Source: Bordetella petrii | GTDB taxonomy: Bacteria; Pseudomonadota; Gammaproteobacteria; Burkholderiales; Burkholderiaceae_B | Assembly (NCBI GenBank): GCA_017745595.1 | Contig: WMBV01000027.1 | Location: 1 to 64,000, forward strand | Direction: 5' to 3' | DNA length: 64,000 nt | In this document: positions 45,576-54,063 of the stretch, piece by piece | How positions within the stretch are numbered: position 1 is the first letter of the stretch | Layout of the letters: the number at the start of each line of letters is the position of its first letter | Made by a program: the position numbers and the translations under genes | The notes under the pieces: generated by a model | What the model was told of the DNA's origin: nothing | What the model saw: only the letters and a program-made list of their open reading frames with translations | The model's database searches: none

Positions 45576-46502
45576 ATGGAACTCGAACAACTACGGTACT
45601 TTCAGCAAGTCGCGGATCAGGGCAGTGTCTCCCGGGCCGCGATGACGCTCGGCGTTTCGCAGTCGGCGGCCAGCAGGCAGATCAAGGGCCTCGAAGAAAG
45701 CCTGCATACGCGGCTGTTCTATCGCCACGGCCGGGGCGTTGCGTTAACCGACGCCGGCCGCACGCTCTACCTGGCGGTGAAGCCGTTGCTGGCGCAATTG
45801 GGCGAGGTGAAAGACCTGCTGCTGGAAGAATCCGCGCAGCCGACCGGCTCTATCGTGGTGGGCATGCCGGCCTCGCTGATGGGCACGATCGGCGCATCCC
45901 TGGCACAACTCTTTCTCCACCGCTACCCGAAAGTTTCCTTGCACCTGTACGAAGGCTCCAGCGGCTTGCTGGTCGAACGGCTGGAAAGCGGATTGATCGG
46001 CGCGGCGGTCTTGTACGACACCCGGCGCGGCTCGAACATGCTGGTCACCCCCTTGCTGGAAGAGCAATTGTTTCTGGTCGAGGCCCGCACCGACGACAGC
46101 GACGACGCCAGCATTGCCTCGCTAGAGGAACTGAGCCGCTTCAAGCTGATCCTGCCCGGCGGCCTGAGCGGGCTGCGCCGAACCATCGATTCCGCGTTCC
46201 ACGCGGAAAATATCGCGAGCCCGGTGCTGACGGAAATGCACTCGGTAACGGTAGTGAAGCACCTGGTCGAAAAAGGGGTCGGCAGCACGATCCTGCCCTT
46301 CGGTGCCGTGCACCGGGAAGTCGAGCACCGCTACCTGTCCGCGCGCCCGATTCCCTACGAGATCATGAAGGCGCGACTGGGCATCGCCACCGCCACGGGC
46401 CAACCCCTGACGCGGGCGATGCGGATCTTCATCGGCTTGCTGAAAGAAGAGGTAGACAGGTGCCTGGCCGGAGGCAGCCTGCGCGGGCGCATGTATCAAT
46501 AG
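45576..46502 (+). CDS. LysR-family regulator of the catabolic operon
   Basis: 308 residues from ATG 45576; the frame upstream is a shadow. N-terminal winged helix (MELEQLRYFQQVADQGSVSRAAMTLGVSQSAASRQIK) similar to Nac/Cbl-type regulators, and an effector domain (about 90-300). It is divergent from the six-gene operon and so is its probable activator, responding to the substrate or an intermediate. It is followed by a hairpin terminator shared with the opposing tRNA gene. Confidence 0.9.
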   Translation: MELEQLRYFQQVADQGSVSRAAMTLGVSQSAASRQIKGLEESLHTRLFYRHGRGVALTDAGRTLYLAVKPLLAQLGEVKDLLLEESAQPTGSIVVGMPASLMGTIGASLAQLFLHRYPKVSLHLYEGSSGLLVERLESGLIGAAVLYDTRRGSNMLVTPLLEEQLFLVEARTDDSDDASIASLEELSRFKLILPGGLSGLRRTIDSAFHAENIASPVLTEMHSVTVVKHLVEKGVGSTILPFGAVHREVEHRYLSARPIPYEIMKARLGIATATGQPLTRAMRIFIGLLKEEVDRCLAGGSLRGRMYQ

Positions 46503-46537
46503 AGCCGCCATCGAGCCATTCCGGCGCGCCAATGGCG

Positions 46538-46569
46538 AAGGGCCGGCAACTGACGTTGCCGGCCCTTCT
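46538..46569. terminator. Bidirectional hairpin terminator
   Basis: A perfect 14-bp stem (GAAGGGCCGGCAAC with GTTGCCGGCCCTTC) and a 4-base loop lie between the LysR stop and the opposing tRNA gene. It can end both transcripts. A pure T run is missing, with TTC in the stem ends only. Confidence 0.65.
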
Positions 46570-46573
46570 GGTC

Positions 46574-46648
46574 TGGTGGGTGGTACAAGTTTCGAACTTG
46601 TGACCCCTGCCGTGTGAAGGCAGTGCTCTACCACTGAGCTAACCACCC
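46574..46648 (-). tRNA. tRNA-Val (anticodon CAC)
   Basis: Minus-strand cloverleaf: acceptor GGGTGGT/ACCACCC with discriminator A and encoded CCA (46574-46576), D arm GCTC-AGTGGTA-GAGC, anticodon arm CTGCC-TTCACAC-GGCAG, variable GGGTC, T arm ACAAG-TTCGAAA-CTTGT. The loop places CAC at positions 34-36, reading the valine codon GUG, a frequent codon in this GC-rich genome. All stems pair fully. Confidence 0.95.
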
Positions 46649-46659
46649 AAAGAGGCGAA

Positions 46660-46689
46660 ATTCTAGCATACGAATCGCGGCCCGCGCAA
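46660..46689 (-). promoter_or_regulatory. Promoter of tRNA-Val
   Basis: On the minus strand TTGCGC (46684-46689) and TAGAAT (46660-46665) are separated by 18 bp. TAGAAT is a close match to the -10 consensus, and the expected start lies a few bases before the tRNA. Confidence 0.5.
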
Positions 46690-46719
46690 ACGGCCCCGGG
46701 GCGCCGCGCCGGGCAGCGG

Positions 46720-47445
46720 TCAGGCCGGGGCGGCGGCGGGCGCGTCGAGCGCGCGCCAGACGCAATGGCCGCCCACGGACTTGTCCAGGCTGGCCAGGTA
46801 GTCTTCGTGCTCGGCCAGTTCGTCGGCCGAGGCCGGCACCACCTGCAACACCGTTGCGTCGAACGCCTCCAGCGCCAGGCCACCGCCCCCGCCCTGCGTG
46901 CCGTCGTCCACGTCGATCAGCAGCGCGTCTTGCCCGCGCGTCATGGCCAGCCAGACCTCGGCCAGCAATTGCGAGTCGAGCAAGGCGCCGTGCAGCGTAC
47001 GATGCGCGTTGGAAATGCCATGCCGGTCGCACAGGGCGTCCAGCGAATTGCGCTTGCCCGGGTACAGCGTGCGCGCGTGCAGCAGCGAATCGGTGATCTG
47101 GGCGCAATGCTGGGCCATGTCGCCGCGGCCGATCTTGGCCAGTTCGGCATTGAAGAACTTCACGTCGAACGAGGCATTGTGCGCGATGAGTTCGGCGTCC
47201 TGGATGAACTCCAGGAATTGGCCGGCAACCTCGCCGAAGCGCGGCTTGTCGGCCAGGAATTCGGTGGTGAGCCCGTGCACCGCCAGTGCTTCCGGGTCGC
47301 TGTCGCGGTCCGGGTTCAGGTACAGGTGCAGGTGGTTGCCGGTGACGACGCGGTTGACGATCTCGACGCAGCCGATTTCGACAATGCGATGGCCCTGCGC
47401 GGGGTCCAGTCCGGTGGTTTCAGTATCGAAAATGATTTGGCGCAT
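46720..47445 (-). CDS. dnaQ: DNA polymerase III epsilon subunit
   Basis: 241 residues. 3'-5' proofreading exonuclease of the replicative polymerase. Exo I motif FDTETTGL (Asp7, Glu9), Exo II NASFDVKF, and Exo III with HRTLHGALLDSQLLAEV (catalytic His and Asp). The C-terminal tail binds the alpha subunit. It begins 6 bp after the RND pump gene ends on the same strand, an unusual partner. rnhA, its usual neighbour in many bacteria, lies 4.5 kb away. Confidence 0.94.
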   Translation of the reverse strand: MRQIIFDTETTGLDPAQGHRIVEIGCVEIVNRVVTGNHLHLYLNPDRDSDPEALAVHGLTTEFLADKPRFGEVAGQFLEFIQDAELIAHNASFDVKFFNAELAKIGRGDMAQHCAQITDSLLHARTLYPGKRNSLDALCDRHGISNAHRTLHGALLDSQLLAEVWLAMTRGQDALLIDVDDGTQGGGGGLALEAFDATVLQVVPASADELAEHEDYLASLDKSVGGHCVWRALDAPAAAPA

Positions 47446-47451
47446 GGCAGG

Positions 47452-50400
47452 CTATTTGGTAACAGGGGGCGTGCCGTGGGGCGCGGCATGGCCGGCGTCC
47501 GGGGCGGCGTGGCCGGGCTTGCGGCGCGCCACCGCGATCAGCGTATAGGCCACCGGCACCACGAACAAAGTCAATAGTGTACCCAGCATCAGCCCGCCCA
47601 CCAGCACCCAGCCGATCTGCTGGCGCGATTCGGCGCCCGCGCCATGCGATATCGCCAGCGGCAGCGTACCCAGCACCATGGCGCCGGTAGTCATCAAGAT
47701 CGGGCGCAGCCGCAGCACGCTGGCCTCGACCACGGCCTCGACGATGTCGCGCCCCTCGTCGCGCAACTGGTTGGCGAATTCCACGATCAGAATGCCGTGC
47801 TTCGTGATCAGCCCCACCAGGGTGATGAGGCCGATCTGGCTGTAGATGGACAAGGTGCCGCCGCTGGCCCACAGCGCCAGCAGCGCGCCGGTCATGGACA
47901 GCGGCACCGACAGCATGATGATGAGGGGGTTGCGCCAGCTTTCGAACTGCGCGGCCATGACCAGGTAAATGAAGGCCAGCGCCATGGCGAACACCAGATA
48001 GATACTGCCCGACGAGTCGCGGAACTCGCGGGCCTGGCCGTCGAGGTCGGTGACCACGGTGTGCGGCAGCACCCGGCGCGCCACGTCGTGCATGTGGTCC
48101 AGCACTTCGCCCAGCGCGTAGCCGGGCGCCACCGCGGCCTCGACCTTGACGGCCCGCAGGCGGTTGAAGTGGTTGAGCGACTGCGGCGACACGCTTTCGT
48201 GCACCGCCAGCAGGTTGTCCAATTGCACCATGCTGCCGTCGCGGGTCCGCACGTAAATGCCCGAGATGTCGGCCGGATTGGCACGGTCGCGCGGCAGCAC
48301 CTGCACGATCACGTCGTATTGCTCGCCCTGGTCTTTGAAGCGGGTGACCTGGCGGCCGCCCAGCATCGATTCCAGGGTGCGGCCGACCACGTCCACGCCC
48401 GCCCCCACGTCGGCCATCTTGTCGCGGTCGACCTGCACGCGCAGTTCCGGGGTGTTCAGCCGCAGGTCGGTGTCCAGATTCTGCAGGCCCGGATAGTCGC
48501 GCAGTTCGTTCAGGAACACGTTGACCATCTTGGCCAGCTCGGGATACGACGCCTGGCTCATGATCACGAATTCCACCGGCTTGGATCGCGCCGACTGGCC
48601 CAGCGACGGCGGATTGGTGGGAAACGCCTTGACTCCGGGCAGCCCGGCGAACTTGGGCTGCAGTTCGCGGGCGATGTCCTGCTGTTTGCGGTCGCGCTCT
48701 TCCCAGGGCTTCAGGCGCAGGATGGCGGTGGCGTCGCTGACCGTGGGATAGCCCACCGACACCTGGTTGGCCTCGGCCTCGGGAATCTGGTTGTAGAACT
48801 GCTCGATCTCGAGCATGCTTTCCAGGGTGTAGTTCAGGGTGGCGCCTTCGGGTGCGCTGACCGTGCCGAAGATCACGCCGCGGTCTTCGACCGGCGCCAG
48901 TTCGCTCTTGACCACCGCGAACAGCACGCCGCTGGCGCTCGCCACCAGCAGGCCCGCCACCACCACCACGGCGCGATGGCGCAGCGCCAGCCCCAGGACC
49001 CGCCGGTAGCCGCGGCCCAGCCCTTCCAGCCAGCCTTCCACCAGGTTGTACCAGCGGTTGTGGCGCGGCTGGTGGCGCAGCAGCACCGAGCACATCATGG
49101 GGGTCAGCGTCAGCGCCACGAAGCCGGACACCAGCACGGCGCCCGCCAGCGTCAGCGCGAATTCGATGAACAGGCGCCCGGTGCGCCCCGTGGCGAAGGC
49201 CAGCGGCGCATACACCGTAACCAGCGTCAGGGTCATGGCCACTACCGCGAAACCGATTTCCTTGGACCCCTGGAACGCCGCCTGGCGAGGCGGCATGCCA
49301 TCTTCGACGTGGCGGAAAATGTTCTCGAGCACCACGATGGCGTCGTCCACCACCAGGCCGATGGCCAGCACCATCGCCAGCAGCGTCAGCGTGTTGACCG
49401 AGAAGCCGAACAGGTACATCAGCCCGCACGCGCCGATCAGCGACACGGGAATGGTCACGATGGGAATGATGCTGGCGCGCAAGTTGCGCAGGAAAAAGAA
49501 GATCACCAGCACCACCAGCACGATGGCTTCGCCGATGGTGCGGAACACCGACTGGATCGAGCGCTCGATGAACACCGACGAATCGTAGGCGATGTTCAGC
49601 TTCATGCCGGCCGGCAGGGTTTCATTGAGCTGGGCGACTTCGGCCCGCACCGCCTTGGACAGGTCCAGCGGGTTGGCGGTGGACTGGCGCGTCAGGCCGA
49701 TATTGATGGCCGGCCGGCCATTGAAGCGCGACAGGATACGGTCGTCGGCCGCGCCGATCTCGACCTTGGCCACGTCGCCCAGCCGCACCGGGTAGCCCTT
49801 TACGTTGGCGACCACGATATTGGAGAATTGCTCCGGCGTTTGCAGGTCGGTGGACGACACCACCGAAAACTCGCGGTCGCGCGACTCGATCCGGCCGGCG
49901 GGAATTTCCACGTTCTGGCTGGCCAGCGCGGTTTCGACGTCTTGCACTGTCAGGCTGTAGGCGGCCAGCTTGTCGCGGTCGACGTAGATGCGCATGGACG
50001 GCAGCCGTTCGCCGTAGACGCGCACCTCGGCCGCGCCCGGCAGCACCGACAGCCGCGTCTTGATATAGCGGTTGATGTAGTCGGACGTCTGAATGGCCGA
50101 CAGCGAACCGGATTCGACCGCGATATAGATGATGGGCAGCGCATCGGCCTCGACCTTGCCGATGATGGGCTCGTCGATTTCGTCGGGCAGGTAGCGGCGC
50201 GCCCGCGAGACCTTGTCGCGCACCTCGGCCGCCGCGGCGTCCGGGTCGCGCGACAGGTCGAACTTGATGTTGATCTGGCTGCGCTCGGTGCGGCTGCGCG
50301 AGGTCATGACGTTCACGCCCTCGATGCCGGCCAGTTGGTCTTCGAGCGGCTTGGTGACCTGCGATTCGATGACCTCGGGCGAGGCGCCCTTGTAGGTGGT

Positions 50401-50544
50401 GTTGACCGAGACGATGGGCTCGTCGATATTGGGATATTCGCGCACCGTCAGGCGCGAATAGGAAATCAGGCCGACCAGCACGATGATGAGCGACAGCACC
50501 GATGCGAACACCGGCCGCTTGATGCAGATCTCGGACAGGATCAT
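47452..50544 (-). CDS. RND efflux transporter, HAE1 family
   Basis: 1030 residues with 12 membrane helices. Family motifs include the N-terminal CIKRPVFASVLSLIIVLVG and the membrane proton-relay Asp pair in GLVVDDAIVVLEN. Two large periplasmic loops and the C-terminal MTTGAMVLGTLPLA region are present. It exports hydrophobic compounds with the adaptor encoded just upstream (4-bp overlap). No outer-membrane channel gene is present, so a TolC/OprM-type channel elsewhere is needed. Closest to MdtB/MexW/AcrB-like two-gene systems. Confidence 0.93.
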   Translation of the reverse strand: MILSEICIKRPVFASVLSLIIVLVGLISYSRLTVREYPNIDEPIVSVNTTYKGASPEVIESQVTKPLEDQLAGIEGVNVMTSRSRTERSQINIKFDLSRDPDAAAAEVRDKVSRARRYLPDEIDEPIIGKVEADALPIIYIAVESGSLSAIQTSDYINRYIKTRLSVLPGAAEVRVYGERLPSMRIYVDRDKLAAYSLTVQDVETALASQNVEIPAGRIESRDREFSVVSSTDLQTPEQFSNIVVANVKGYPVRLGDVAKVEIGAADDRILSRFNGRPAINIGLTRQSTANPLDLSKAVRAEVAQLNETLPAGMKLNIAYDSSVFIERSIQSVFRTIGEAIVLVVLVIFFFLRNLRASIIPIVTIPVSLIGACGLMYLFGFSVNTLTLLAMVLAIGLVVDDAIVVLENIFRHVEDGMPPRQAAFQGSKEIGFAVVAMTLTLVTVYAPLAFATGRTGRLFIEFALTLAGAVLVSGFVALTLTPMMCSVLLRHQPRHNRWYNLVEGWLEGLGRGYRRVLGLALRHRAVVVVAGLLVASASGVLFAVVKSELAPVEDRGVIFGTVSAPEGATLNYTLESMLEIEQFYNQIPEAEANQVSVGYPTVSDATAILRLKPWEERDRKQQDIARELQPKFAGLPGVKAFPTNPPSLGQSARSKPVEFVIMSQASYPELAKMVNVFLNELRDYPGLQNLDTDLRLNTPELRVQVDRDKMADVGAGVDVVGRTLESMLGGRQVTRFKDQGEQYDVIVQVLPRDRANPADISGIYVRTRDGSMVQLDNLLAVHESVSPQSLNHFNRLRAVKVEAAVAPGYALGEVLDHMHDVARRVLPHTVVTDLDGQAREFRDSSGSIYLVFAMALAFIYLVMAAQFESWRNPLIIMLSVPLSMTGALLALWASGGTLSIYSQIGLITLVGLITKHGILIVEFANQLRDEGRDIVEAVVEASVLRLRPILMTTGAMVLGTLPLAISHGAGAESRQQIGWVLVGGLMLGTLLTLFVVPVAYTLIAVARRKPGHAAPDAGHAAPHGTPPVTK

Positions 50545-51656
50545 GACCGTTCCGCCGGCGCCGGCCCGACCGTGGCGGCCGGCACGATTTCGACCGGCGC
50601 GCCGTCGGTCAGGCGCTGGAAGCCCGCCACCACGACCTGGTCGCCGGCGGCCACGCCGGTCAGGATCTCGACCTTGCCGTCGCGGCGCTCACCCAGGGTG
50701 ACCTCGGCGCGGTGGGCCCGGCCCTCGCGCACGTTGAACACATATTGCGTCTGCCCCGACGGCGCCAGCGCCGCCTCGGGCACCGCCAGCACCTGGTCGG
50801 CGCCGAACAGCAGCTGGACCCGCGCGAACATGCCGGGGCGCAGCCGCGCATCGGGATTGGGCACCGTGGCGCGCAGCAAGATCGAGCGCCCGCCCGCGTC
50901 CACCAGCGGACTGACCGCGTACACCTGCCCCTGGCGCTCTTCGCCCGGCAAGGCGTCGAGCCGCACGGTCAGGGACTGGCCCATCTTGACCTTGCCGAAA
51001 TACATTTCGGGCACGCGGAAATCCACCTTCAGCGGATCGATGGCTTCGAGCGGGGCCAGGTCTTGCCCCTGGTCGACGTAATCGCCCACCGAAATGCTGC
51101 GCAGCCCGGCTATGCCCGCAAACGGCGCGCGGATGGTCATCTTGTCGAGCCGCGCCTGGGCCAGCGCGGCGGCCGCCTGCTGCACCTTGAGATTGCTGGC
51201 GGCCTCGTCGCGCGCCTGCTGGCTGACGAAGCCACGCCCCTGCAGGTCGACGGCGCGCCGGTAGTGGCTCTGGGCCAGGGCCAGGTTGGCGCGCGCCTGG
51301 TCGAGCTCGGCGCGCGGCACGGAATCGTCCAGCCGGATCAGTACCTGGCCCTGCTGGACGGGCTGGCCTTCCTGGAAATCGATATGCTGGATGCGCCCGG
51401 CGACTTCCGGACGCAGCACCACGGATTCGTCGGAACGCAGGCTGCCCACCGCCGAAATGCCGCGGGTGAAGGTCAGTTGCTGCACCTTGGCGGTTTCCAC
51501 CCGGATGGACGCTGGGGGCTTGGCGGCGGGCGCGGCGGCCGTGGCGGCGGATGAATCGGCGGACGAGGCCGCCAGCCAGCGCGGCGCCCAGAACCCCAGG
51601 GCTGCGCCCGCGGCGAGCCCGGCCGCGACCGCGGCCAGCAGAACAGCTTTTTTCAT
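50541..51656 (-). CDS. RND efflux periplasmic adaptor (membrane fusion protein)
   Basis: 371 residues. N-terminal signal anchor (about 5-25), a biotinyl-lipoyl domain split by a helical hairpin (AEVAGRIQHIDFQEGQPVQQGQVLIRLDD, then LDQARANLALAQSHYRRA), and beta-barrel and membrane-proximal domains. No lipobox Cys, so it is probably anchored by the uncleaved helix. Overlaps the pump gene by 4 bp. The upstream gap (51657-51938) contains repeats and no regulator gene. Confidence 0.92.
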   Translation of the reverse strand: MKKAVLLAAVAAGLAAGAALGFWAPRWLAASSADSSAATAAAPAAKPPASIRVETAKVQQLTFTRGISAVGSLRSDESVVLRPEVAGRIQHIDFQEGQPVQQGQVLIRLDDSVPRAELDQARANLALAQSHYRRAVDLQGRGFVSQQARDEAASNLKVQQAAAALAQARLDKMTIRAPFAGIAGLRSISVGDYVDQGQDLAPLEAIDPLKVDFRVPEMYFGKVKMGQSLTVRLDALPGEERQGQVYAVSPLVDAGGRSILLRATVPNPDARLRPGMFARVQLLFGADQVLAVPEAALAPSGQTQYVFNVREGRAHRAEVTLGERRDGKVEILTGVAAGDQVVVAGFQRLTDGAPVEIVPAATVGPAPAERS

Positions 51657-51839
51657 GCGAATTGGTGGCAGTGCATAGGGACGCCCGGCCGTGGCATCGC
51701 CCCCTACACAACAGAATCAAGAACGTGGCTTGGCACTGTAGCACTAGCTCTTACATACTGGCACAAATACCTGTTCCACGGGGTTACCGGAAGGGCCGCT
51801 TACCGGGTATTCCCCAGTGTGCGGGTGTCTAAGCGTGCA

Positions 51840-51926
51840 GGTGTCTGACTCCCGCAAGGGTGTCAGACACCGACAACCAGACCTTCTGTACGCAACGGTG
51901 TCAGGCACTGCGGAGCCTGACGCCTG
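51840..51926. repeat. Paired palindromic units 7 (L) and 8 (R)
   Basis: Unit 7 (51840-51871, stem GGTGTCTGAC/GTCAGACACC) and unit 8 (51897-51926) are inverted around a 25-bp spacer containing TTCTGTACGCAAC, related to the TTTGTACACAGC spacer of units 3/4. Located between the RND adaptor start and the end of rnhA. Confidence 0.87.
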
Positions 51927-51938
51927 ATACCCCCGCTC

Positions 51939-52406
51939 CTACCGCGGCCGCAGGCTCTCGACGCCGAGGTTGGCCAGGGCGTCGGCGCGTTCGTTGCCGG
52001 GGTCGCCGGCATGGCCTCGCACCCAGCGCCAGGCCACCTGGTGGCGCGCCACTTGTTCGTCCAGGGCCTGCCACAATTCGGCGTTCTTCACCGGCTTCTT
52101 GTCGGCCGTCAGCCAGCCACGGCGCTTCCAGTTGGCCAGCCACTCGGTCATGCCCTTCATGACGTACTGCGAGTCGGTATGGATAAGCACCCGGCACGGG
52201 CGCTTGAGCGTGCGCAGGCCTTCGATGACGGCCAGCAGTTCCATGCGGTTGTTGGTGGTGCGGGCCTCGCCGCCGTGCAGGGTTTTTTCGTGGGCGCCGG
52301 CGCGCATCAGCACGCCCCAGCCCCCCGGTCCCGGATTGCCTTTGCAAGCGCCGTCGGTCCACATTTCGACCTGCTGGCCGCCTTCATTACTGTCTGTTTG
52401 CATCAT
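51939..52406 (-). CDS. rnhA: Ribonuclease HI
   Basis: 155 residues, cleaves RNA in RNA-DNA hybrids. All catalytic residues are visible: Asp18 in [16 protein letters not shown], Glu in NRMELLAVI, Asp in HTDSQYV, then [17 protein letters not shown] (His and Asp). It belongs to the conserved gloB/methyltransferase/rnhA set. The methyltransferase gene lies 45 bp upstream on the same strand. Confidence 0.96.
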   Translation of the reverse strand: MMQTDSNEGGQQVEMWTDGACKGNPGPGGWGVLMRAGAHEKTLHGGEARTTNNRMELLAVIEGLRTLKRPCRVLIHTDSQYVMKGMTEWLANWKRRGWLTADKKPVKNAELWQALDEQVARHQVAWRWVRGHAGDPGNERADALANLGVESLRPR

Positions 52407-52451
52407 TCTTGGTGTGTAGCGGACATGCCGGCGCGGCGCGCCGGCGTGTCC

Positions 52452-53249
52452 TCAGGTTTTACCCGGCCCGGCCTGGCGGTTGACCGCCACCGAGGCCGCG
52501 CGGGCGCGTTTGCGCCGCGATTGCTTCCAGGCCGGGCCGATCAGGCGCATTCTGGCTACGCGCTTGACGGCCGACACGACATATACCGCGCCGCCCACCC
52601 CCCACCAGCGCCGGCCGTAGGTTTCCATGAAATGCCAGCGCCGCAGCCATTTTTCGGTGCGGCAGGCCGGCGTGTAGCAGCCGAAGCGGCCGGGTTCGAC
52701 ATCGAACGACAGCAGCTTCAGCCAGTCTTTCAGGCGCGGCAAGGATACCTGAGCCGACGGCGGCAGCGGCAGCCACTGCTCCATGGCGGGCATGCGGTTG
52801 CGCGCGCCCCAGAGGCTCCAGGGGTTGAAGCCCGAAATCACCAGGCGGCCTTCCGGCACCAGCACGCGCTCGGCCTCGCGCAGCACCTGGTGCGGGGCGT
52901 CGGTGCATTCGAAGGCGTGCGGCAGCACCAGCAGGTCGACGCTTTGCGATTCGAACGGCAGCGCGTCGGGACGCGCCACCACGCAGCCCTGCCACTGCGC
53001 CGCCTGTTCGGGCGCGGGCATCTGCGTGCCCACCCAGCCCTTGAAGGGCATGCGGTTGGCCTGCAGCAAATTGATGTCGGCCAAGCCGGCCTGCCAGGCG
53101 TAATATCCGAAGACATCCGCCACCATGGCGTCGAACTGCGCGCGCTCCCAGGCCAGGACATATTCGCCCGGGGGTGTCTGGAACCATTCGGCCAGTTCTA
53201 CAATCGGCGGAGTTTCTTCGGTCAAGGTGACGTTCCTGAAATGATGCAA
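52452..53249 (-). CDS. SAM-dependent methyltransferase (YafS-like position)
   Basis: 265 residues at most. A class I methyltransferase region with a post-motif segment (PDALPFESQSVDLLVLPHAFECTDAPHQVLREAERVL) that fits the Methyltransf_11 domain. The usual glycine-rich motif I is weak. Its position next to gloB and rnhA matches E. coli yafS. ATG 53249 overlaps the gloB start. A TTG near 53226, preceded by AGGAA, would be the better start and avoid the overlap. Substrate unknown. Confidence 0.82.
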   Translation of the reverse strand: MHHFRNVTLTEETPPIVELAEWFQTPPGEYVLAWERAQFDAMVADVFGYYAWQAGLADINLLQANRMPFKGWVGTQMPAPEQAAQWQGCVVARPDALPFESQSVDLLVLPHAFECTDAPHQVLREAERVLVPEGRLVISGFNPWSLWGARNRMPAMEQWLPLPPSAQVSLPRLKDWLKLLSFDVEPGRFGCYTPACRTEKWLRRWHFMETYGRRWWGVGGAVYVVSAVKRVARMRLIGPAWKQSRRKRARAASVAVNRQAGPGKT

Positions 53250-54053
53250 GCCATGCCTGCCCTGGGTGGCGGCGACGCCCTCGTGCCGCTGCCGGCCTTT
53301 TCCGACAACTATATATGGGCCATTGTGCGCGATGGCCAGGCCGCCGTGGTCGACCCGGGCCAGGCCGGCCCGGTGCTCGAGCTGCTCGAGCAGCGCGGGC
53401 TGCAGTTGCGCGCCATTCTACTCACCCATCATCACGGCGACCATGTCGGCGGCGTGCTGGAATTGCTGCGGCATGCGCGGGCCACCGTCTACGGCCCGGC
53501 GCACGAACGCCTGCCGCACTGCGACATACGCCTGGCCGAGGGCGACCGCGTGGCCCTGCCCGAACTGGACCTGGACCTGTCGGTGCTCGACGTGCCCGGC
53601 CACACGGCCGGCCACATCGCGTATCATGGCCGGGCCGCCGGGCTGCAACCGCTGCTGTTCTGCGGCGATACGCTGTTCGCCGGCGGCTGCGGCAGGCTGT
53701 TCGAAGGCACCCCGGCGCAGATGCACGCATCGCTGCAGAAATTCACCGCTTTACCGGCCGATACACAGGTTTGCTGCGCACACGAGTACACTCTAGCCAA
53801 CTTGCGCTGGGCCATGGCGGTCGAACCCGCCAACCGCACCCTGCAACAGTGGTATCAGCGGGCCAGGCAGTTGCGCGAGCAAGATCGTCCCACCCTGCCG
53901 TCCACGTTGCGGCTGGAGCAAGACACCAATCCGTTCTTGCGTACCCGGCAAGCCGATGTCGCCCAGGCTGCCGCGGTCCAGGCCGGACGTGTTCTTGACA
54001 CGCCTGTAGCCGTGTTTGCCGCCCTGCGCGAATGGAAGAACGATTTCAAGTGA
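53241..54053 (+). CDS. gloB: Hydroxyacylglutathione hydrolase (glyoxalase II)
   Basis: 270 residues from ATG 53241 (further ATGs at 53244 and 53253). Metallo-beta-lactamase fold with the dinuclear metal motif LTHHHGDHVGG, GHTAGHI, FCGDTLFAGGCGRLFEG and CCAHEYT. The C-terminal glyoxalase II helical domain is present. Hydrolyses S-lactoylglutathione to lactate in methylglyoxal detoxification. The frame upstream of 53241 is antisense shadow. mltD follows after 10 bp. Confidence 0.94.
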   Translation: MMQAMPALGGGDALVPLPAFSDNYIWAIVRDGQAAVVDPGQAGPVLELLEQRGLQLRAILLTHHHGDHVGGVLELLRHARATVYGPAHERLPHCDIRLAEGDRVALPELDLDLSVLDVPGHTAGHIAYHGRAAGLQPLLFCGDTLFAGGCGRLFEGTPAQMHASLQKFTALPADTQVCCAHEYTLANLRWAMAVEPANRTLQQWYQRARQLREQDRPTLPSTLRLEQDTNPFLRTRQADVAQAAAVQAGRVLDTPVAVFAALREWKNDFK

Positions 54054-54063
54054 CAATCCGCCG

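Noticed and set aside
47644-51081. 1145-residue open frame on the + strand
   Set aside because: It is antisense to the RND pump and adaptor, with His/Gln/Arg-rich composition caused by GC-rich codon shadow, and has no recognisable domain.
54016-54063. Longer start for mltD
   Set aside because: The upstream part overlaps the end of gloB, and the lipoprotein signal starts exactly at ATG 54064.
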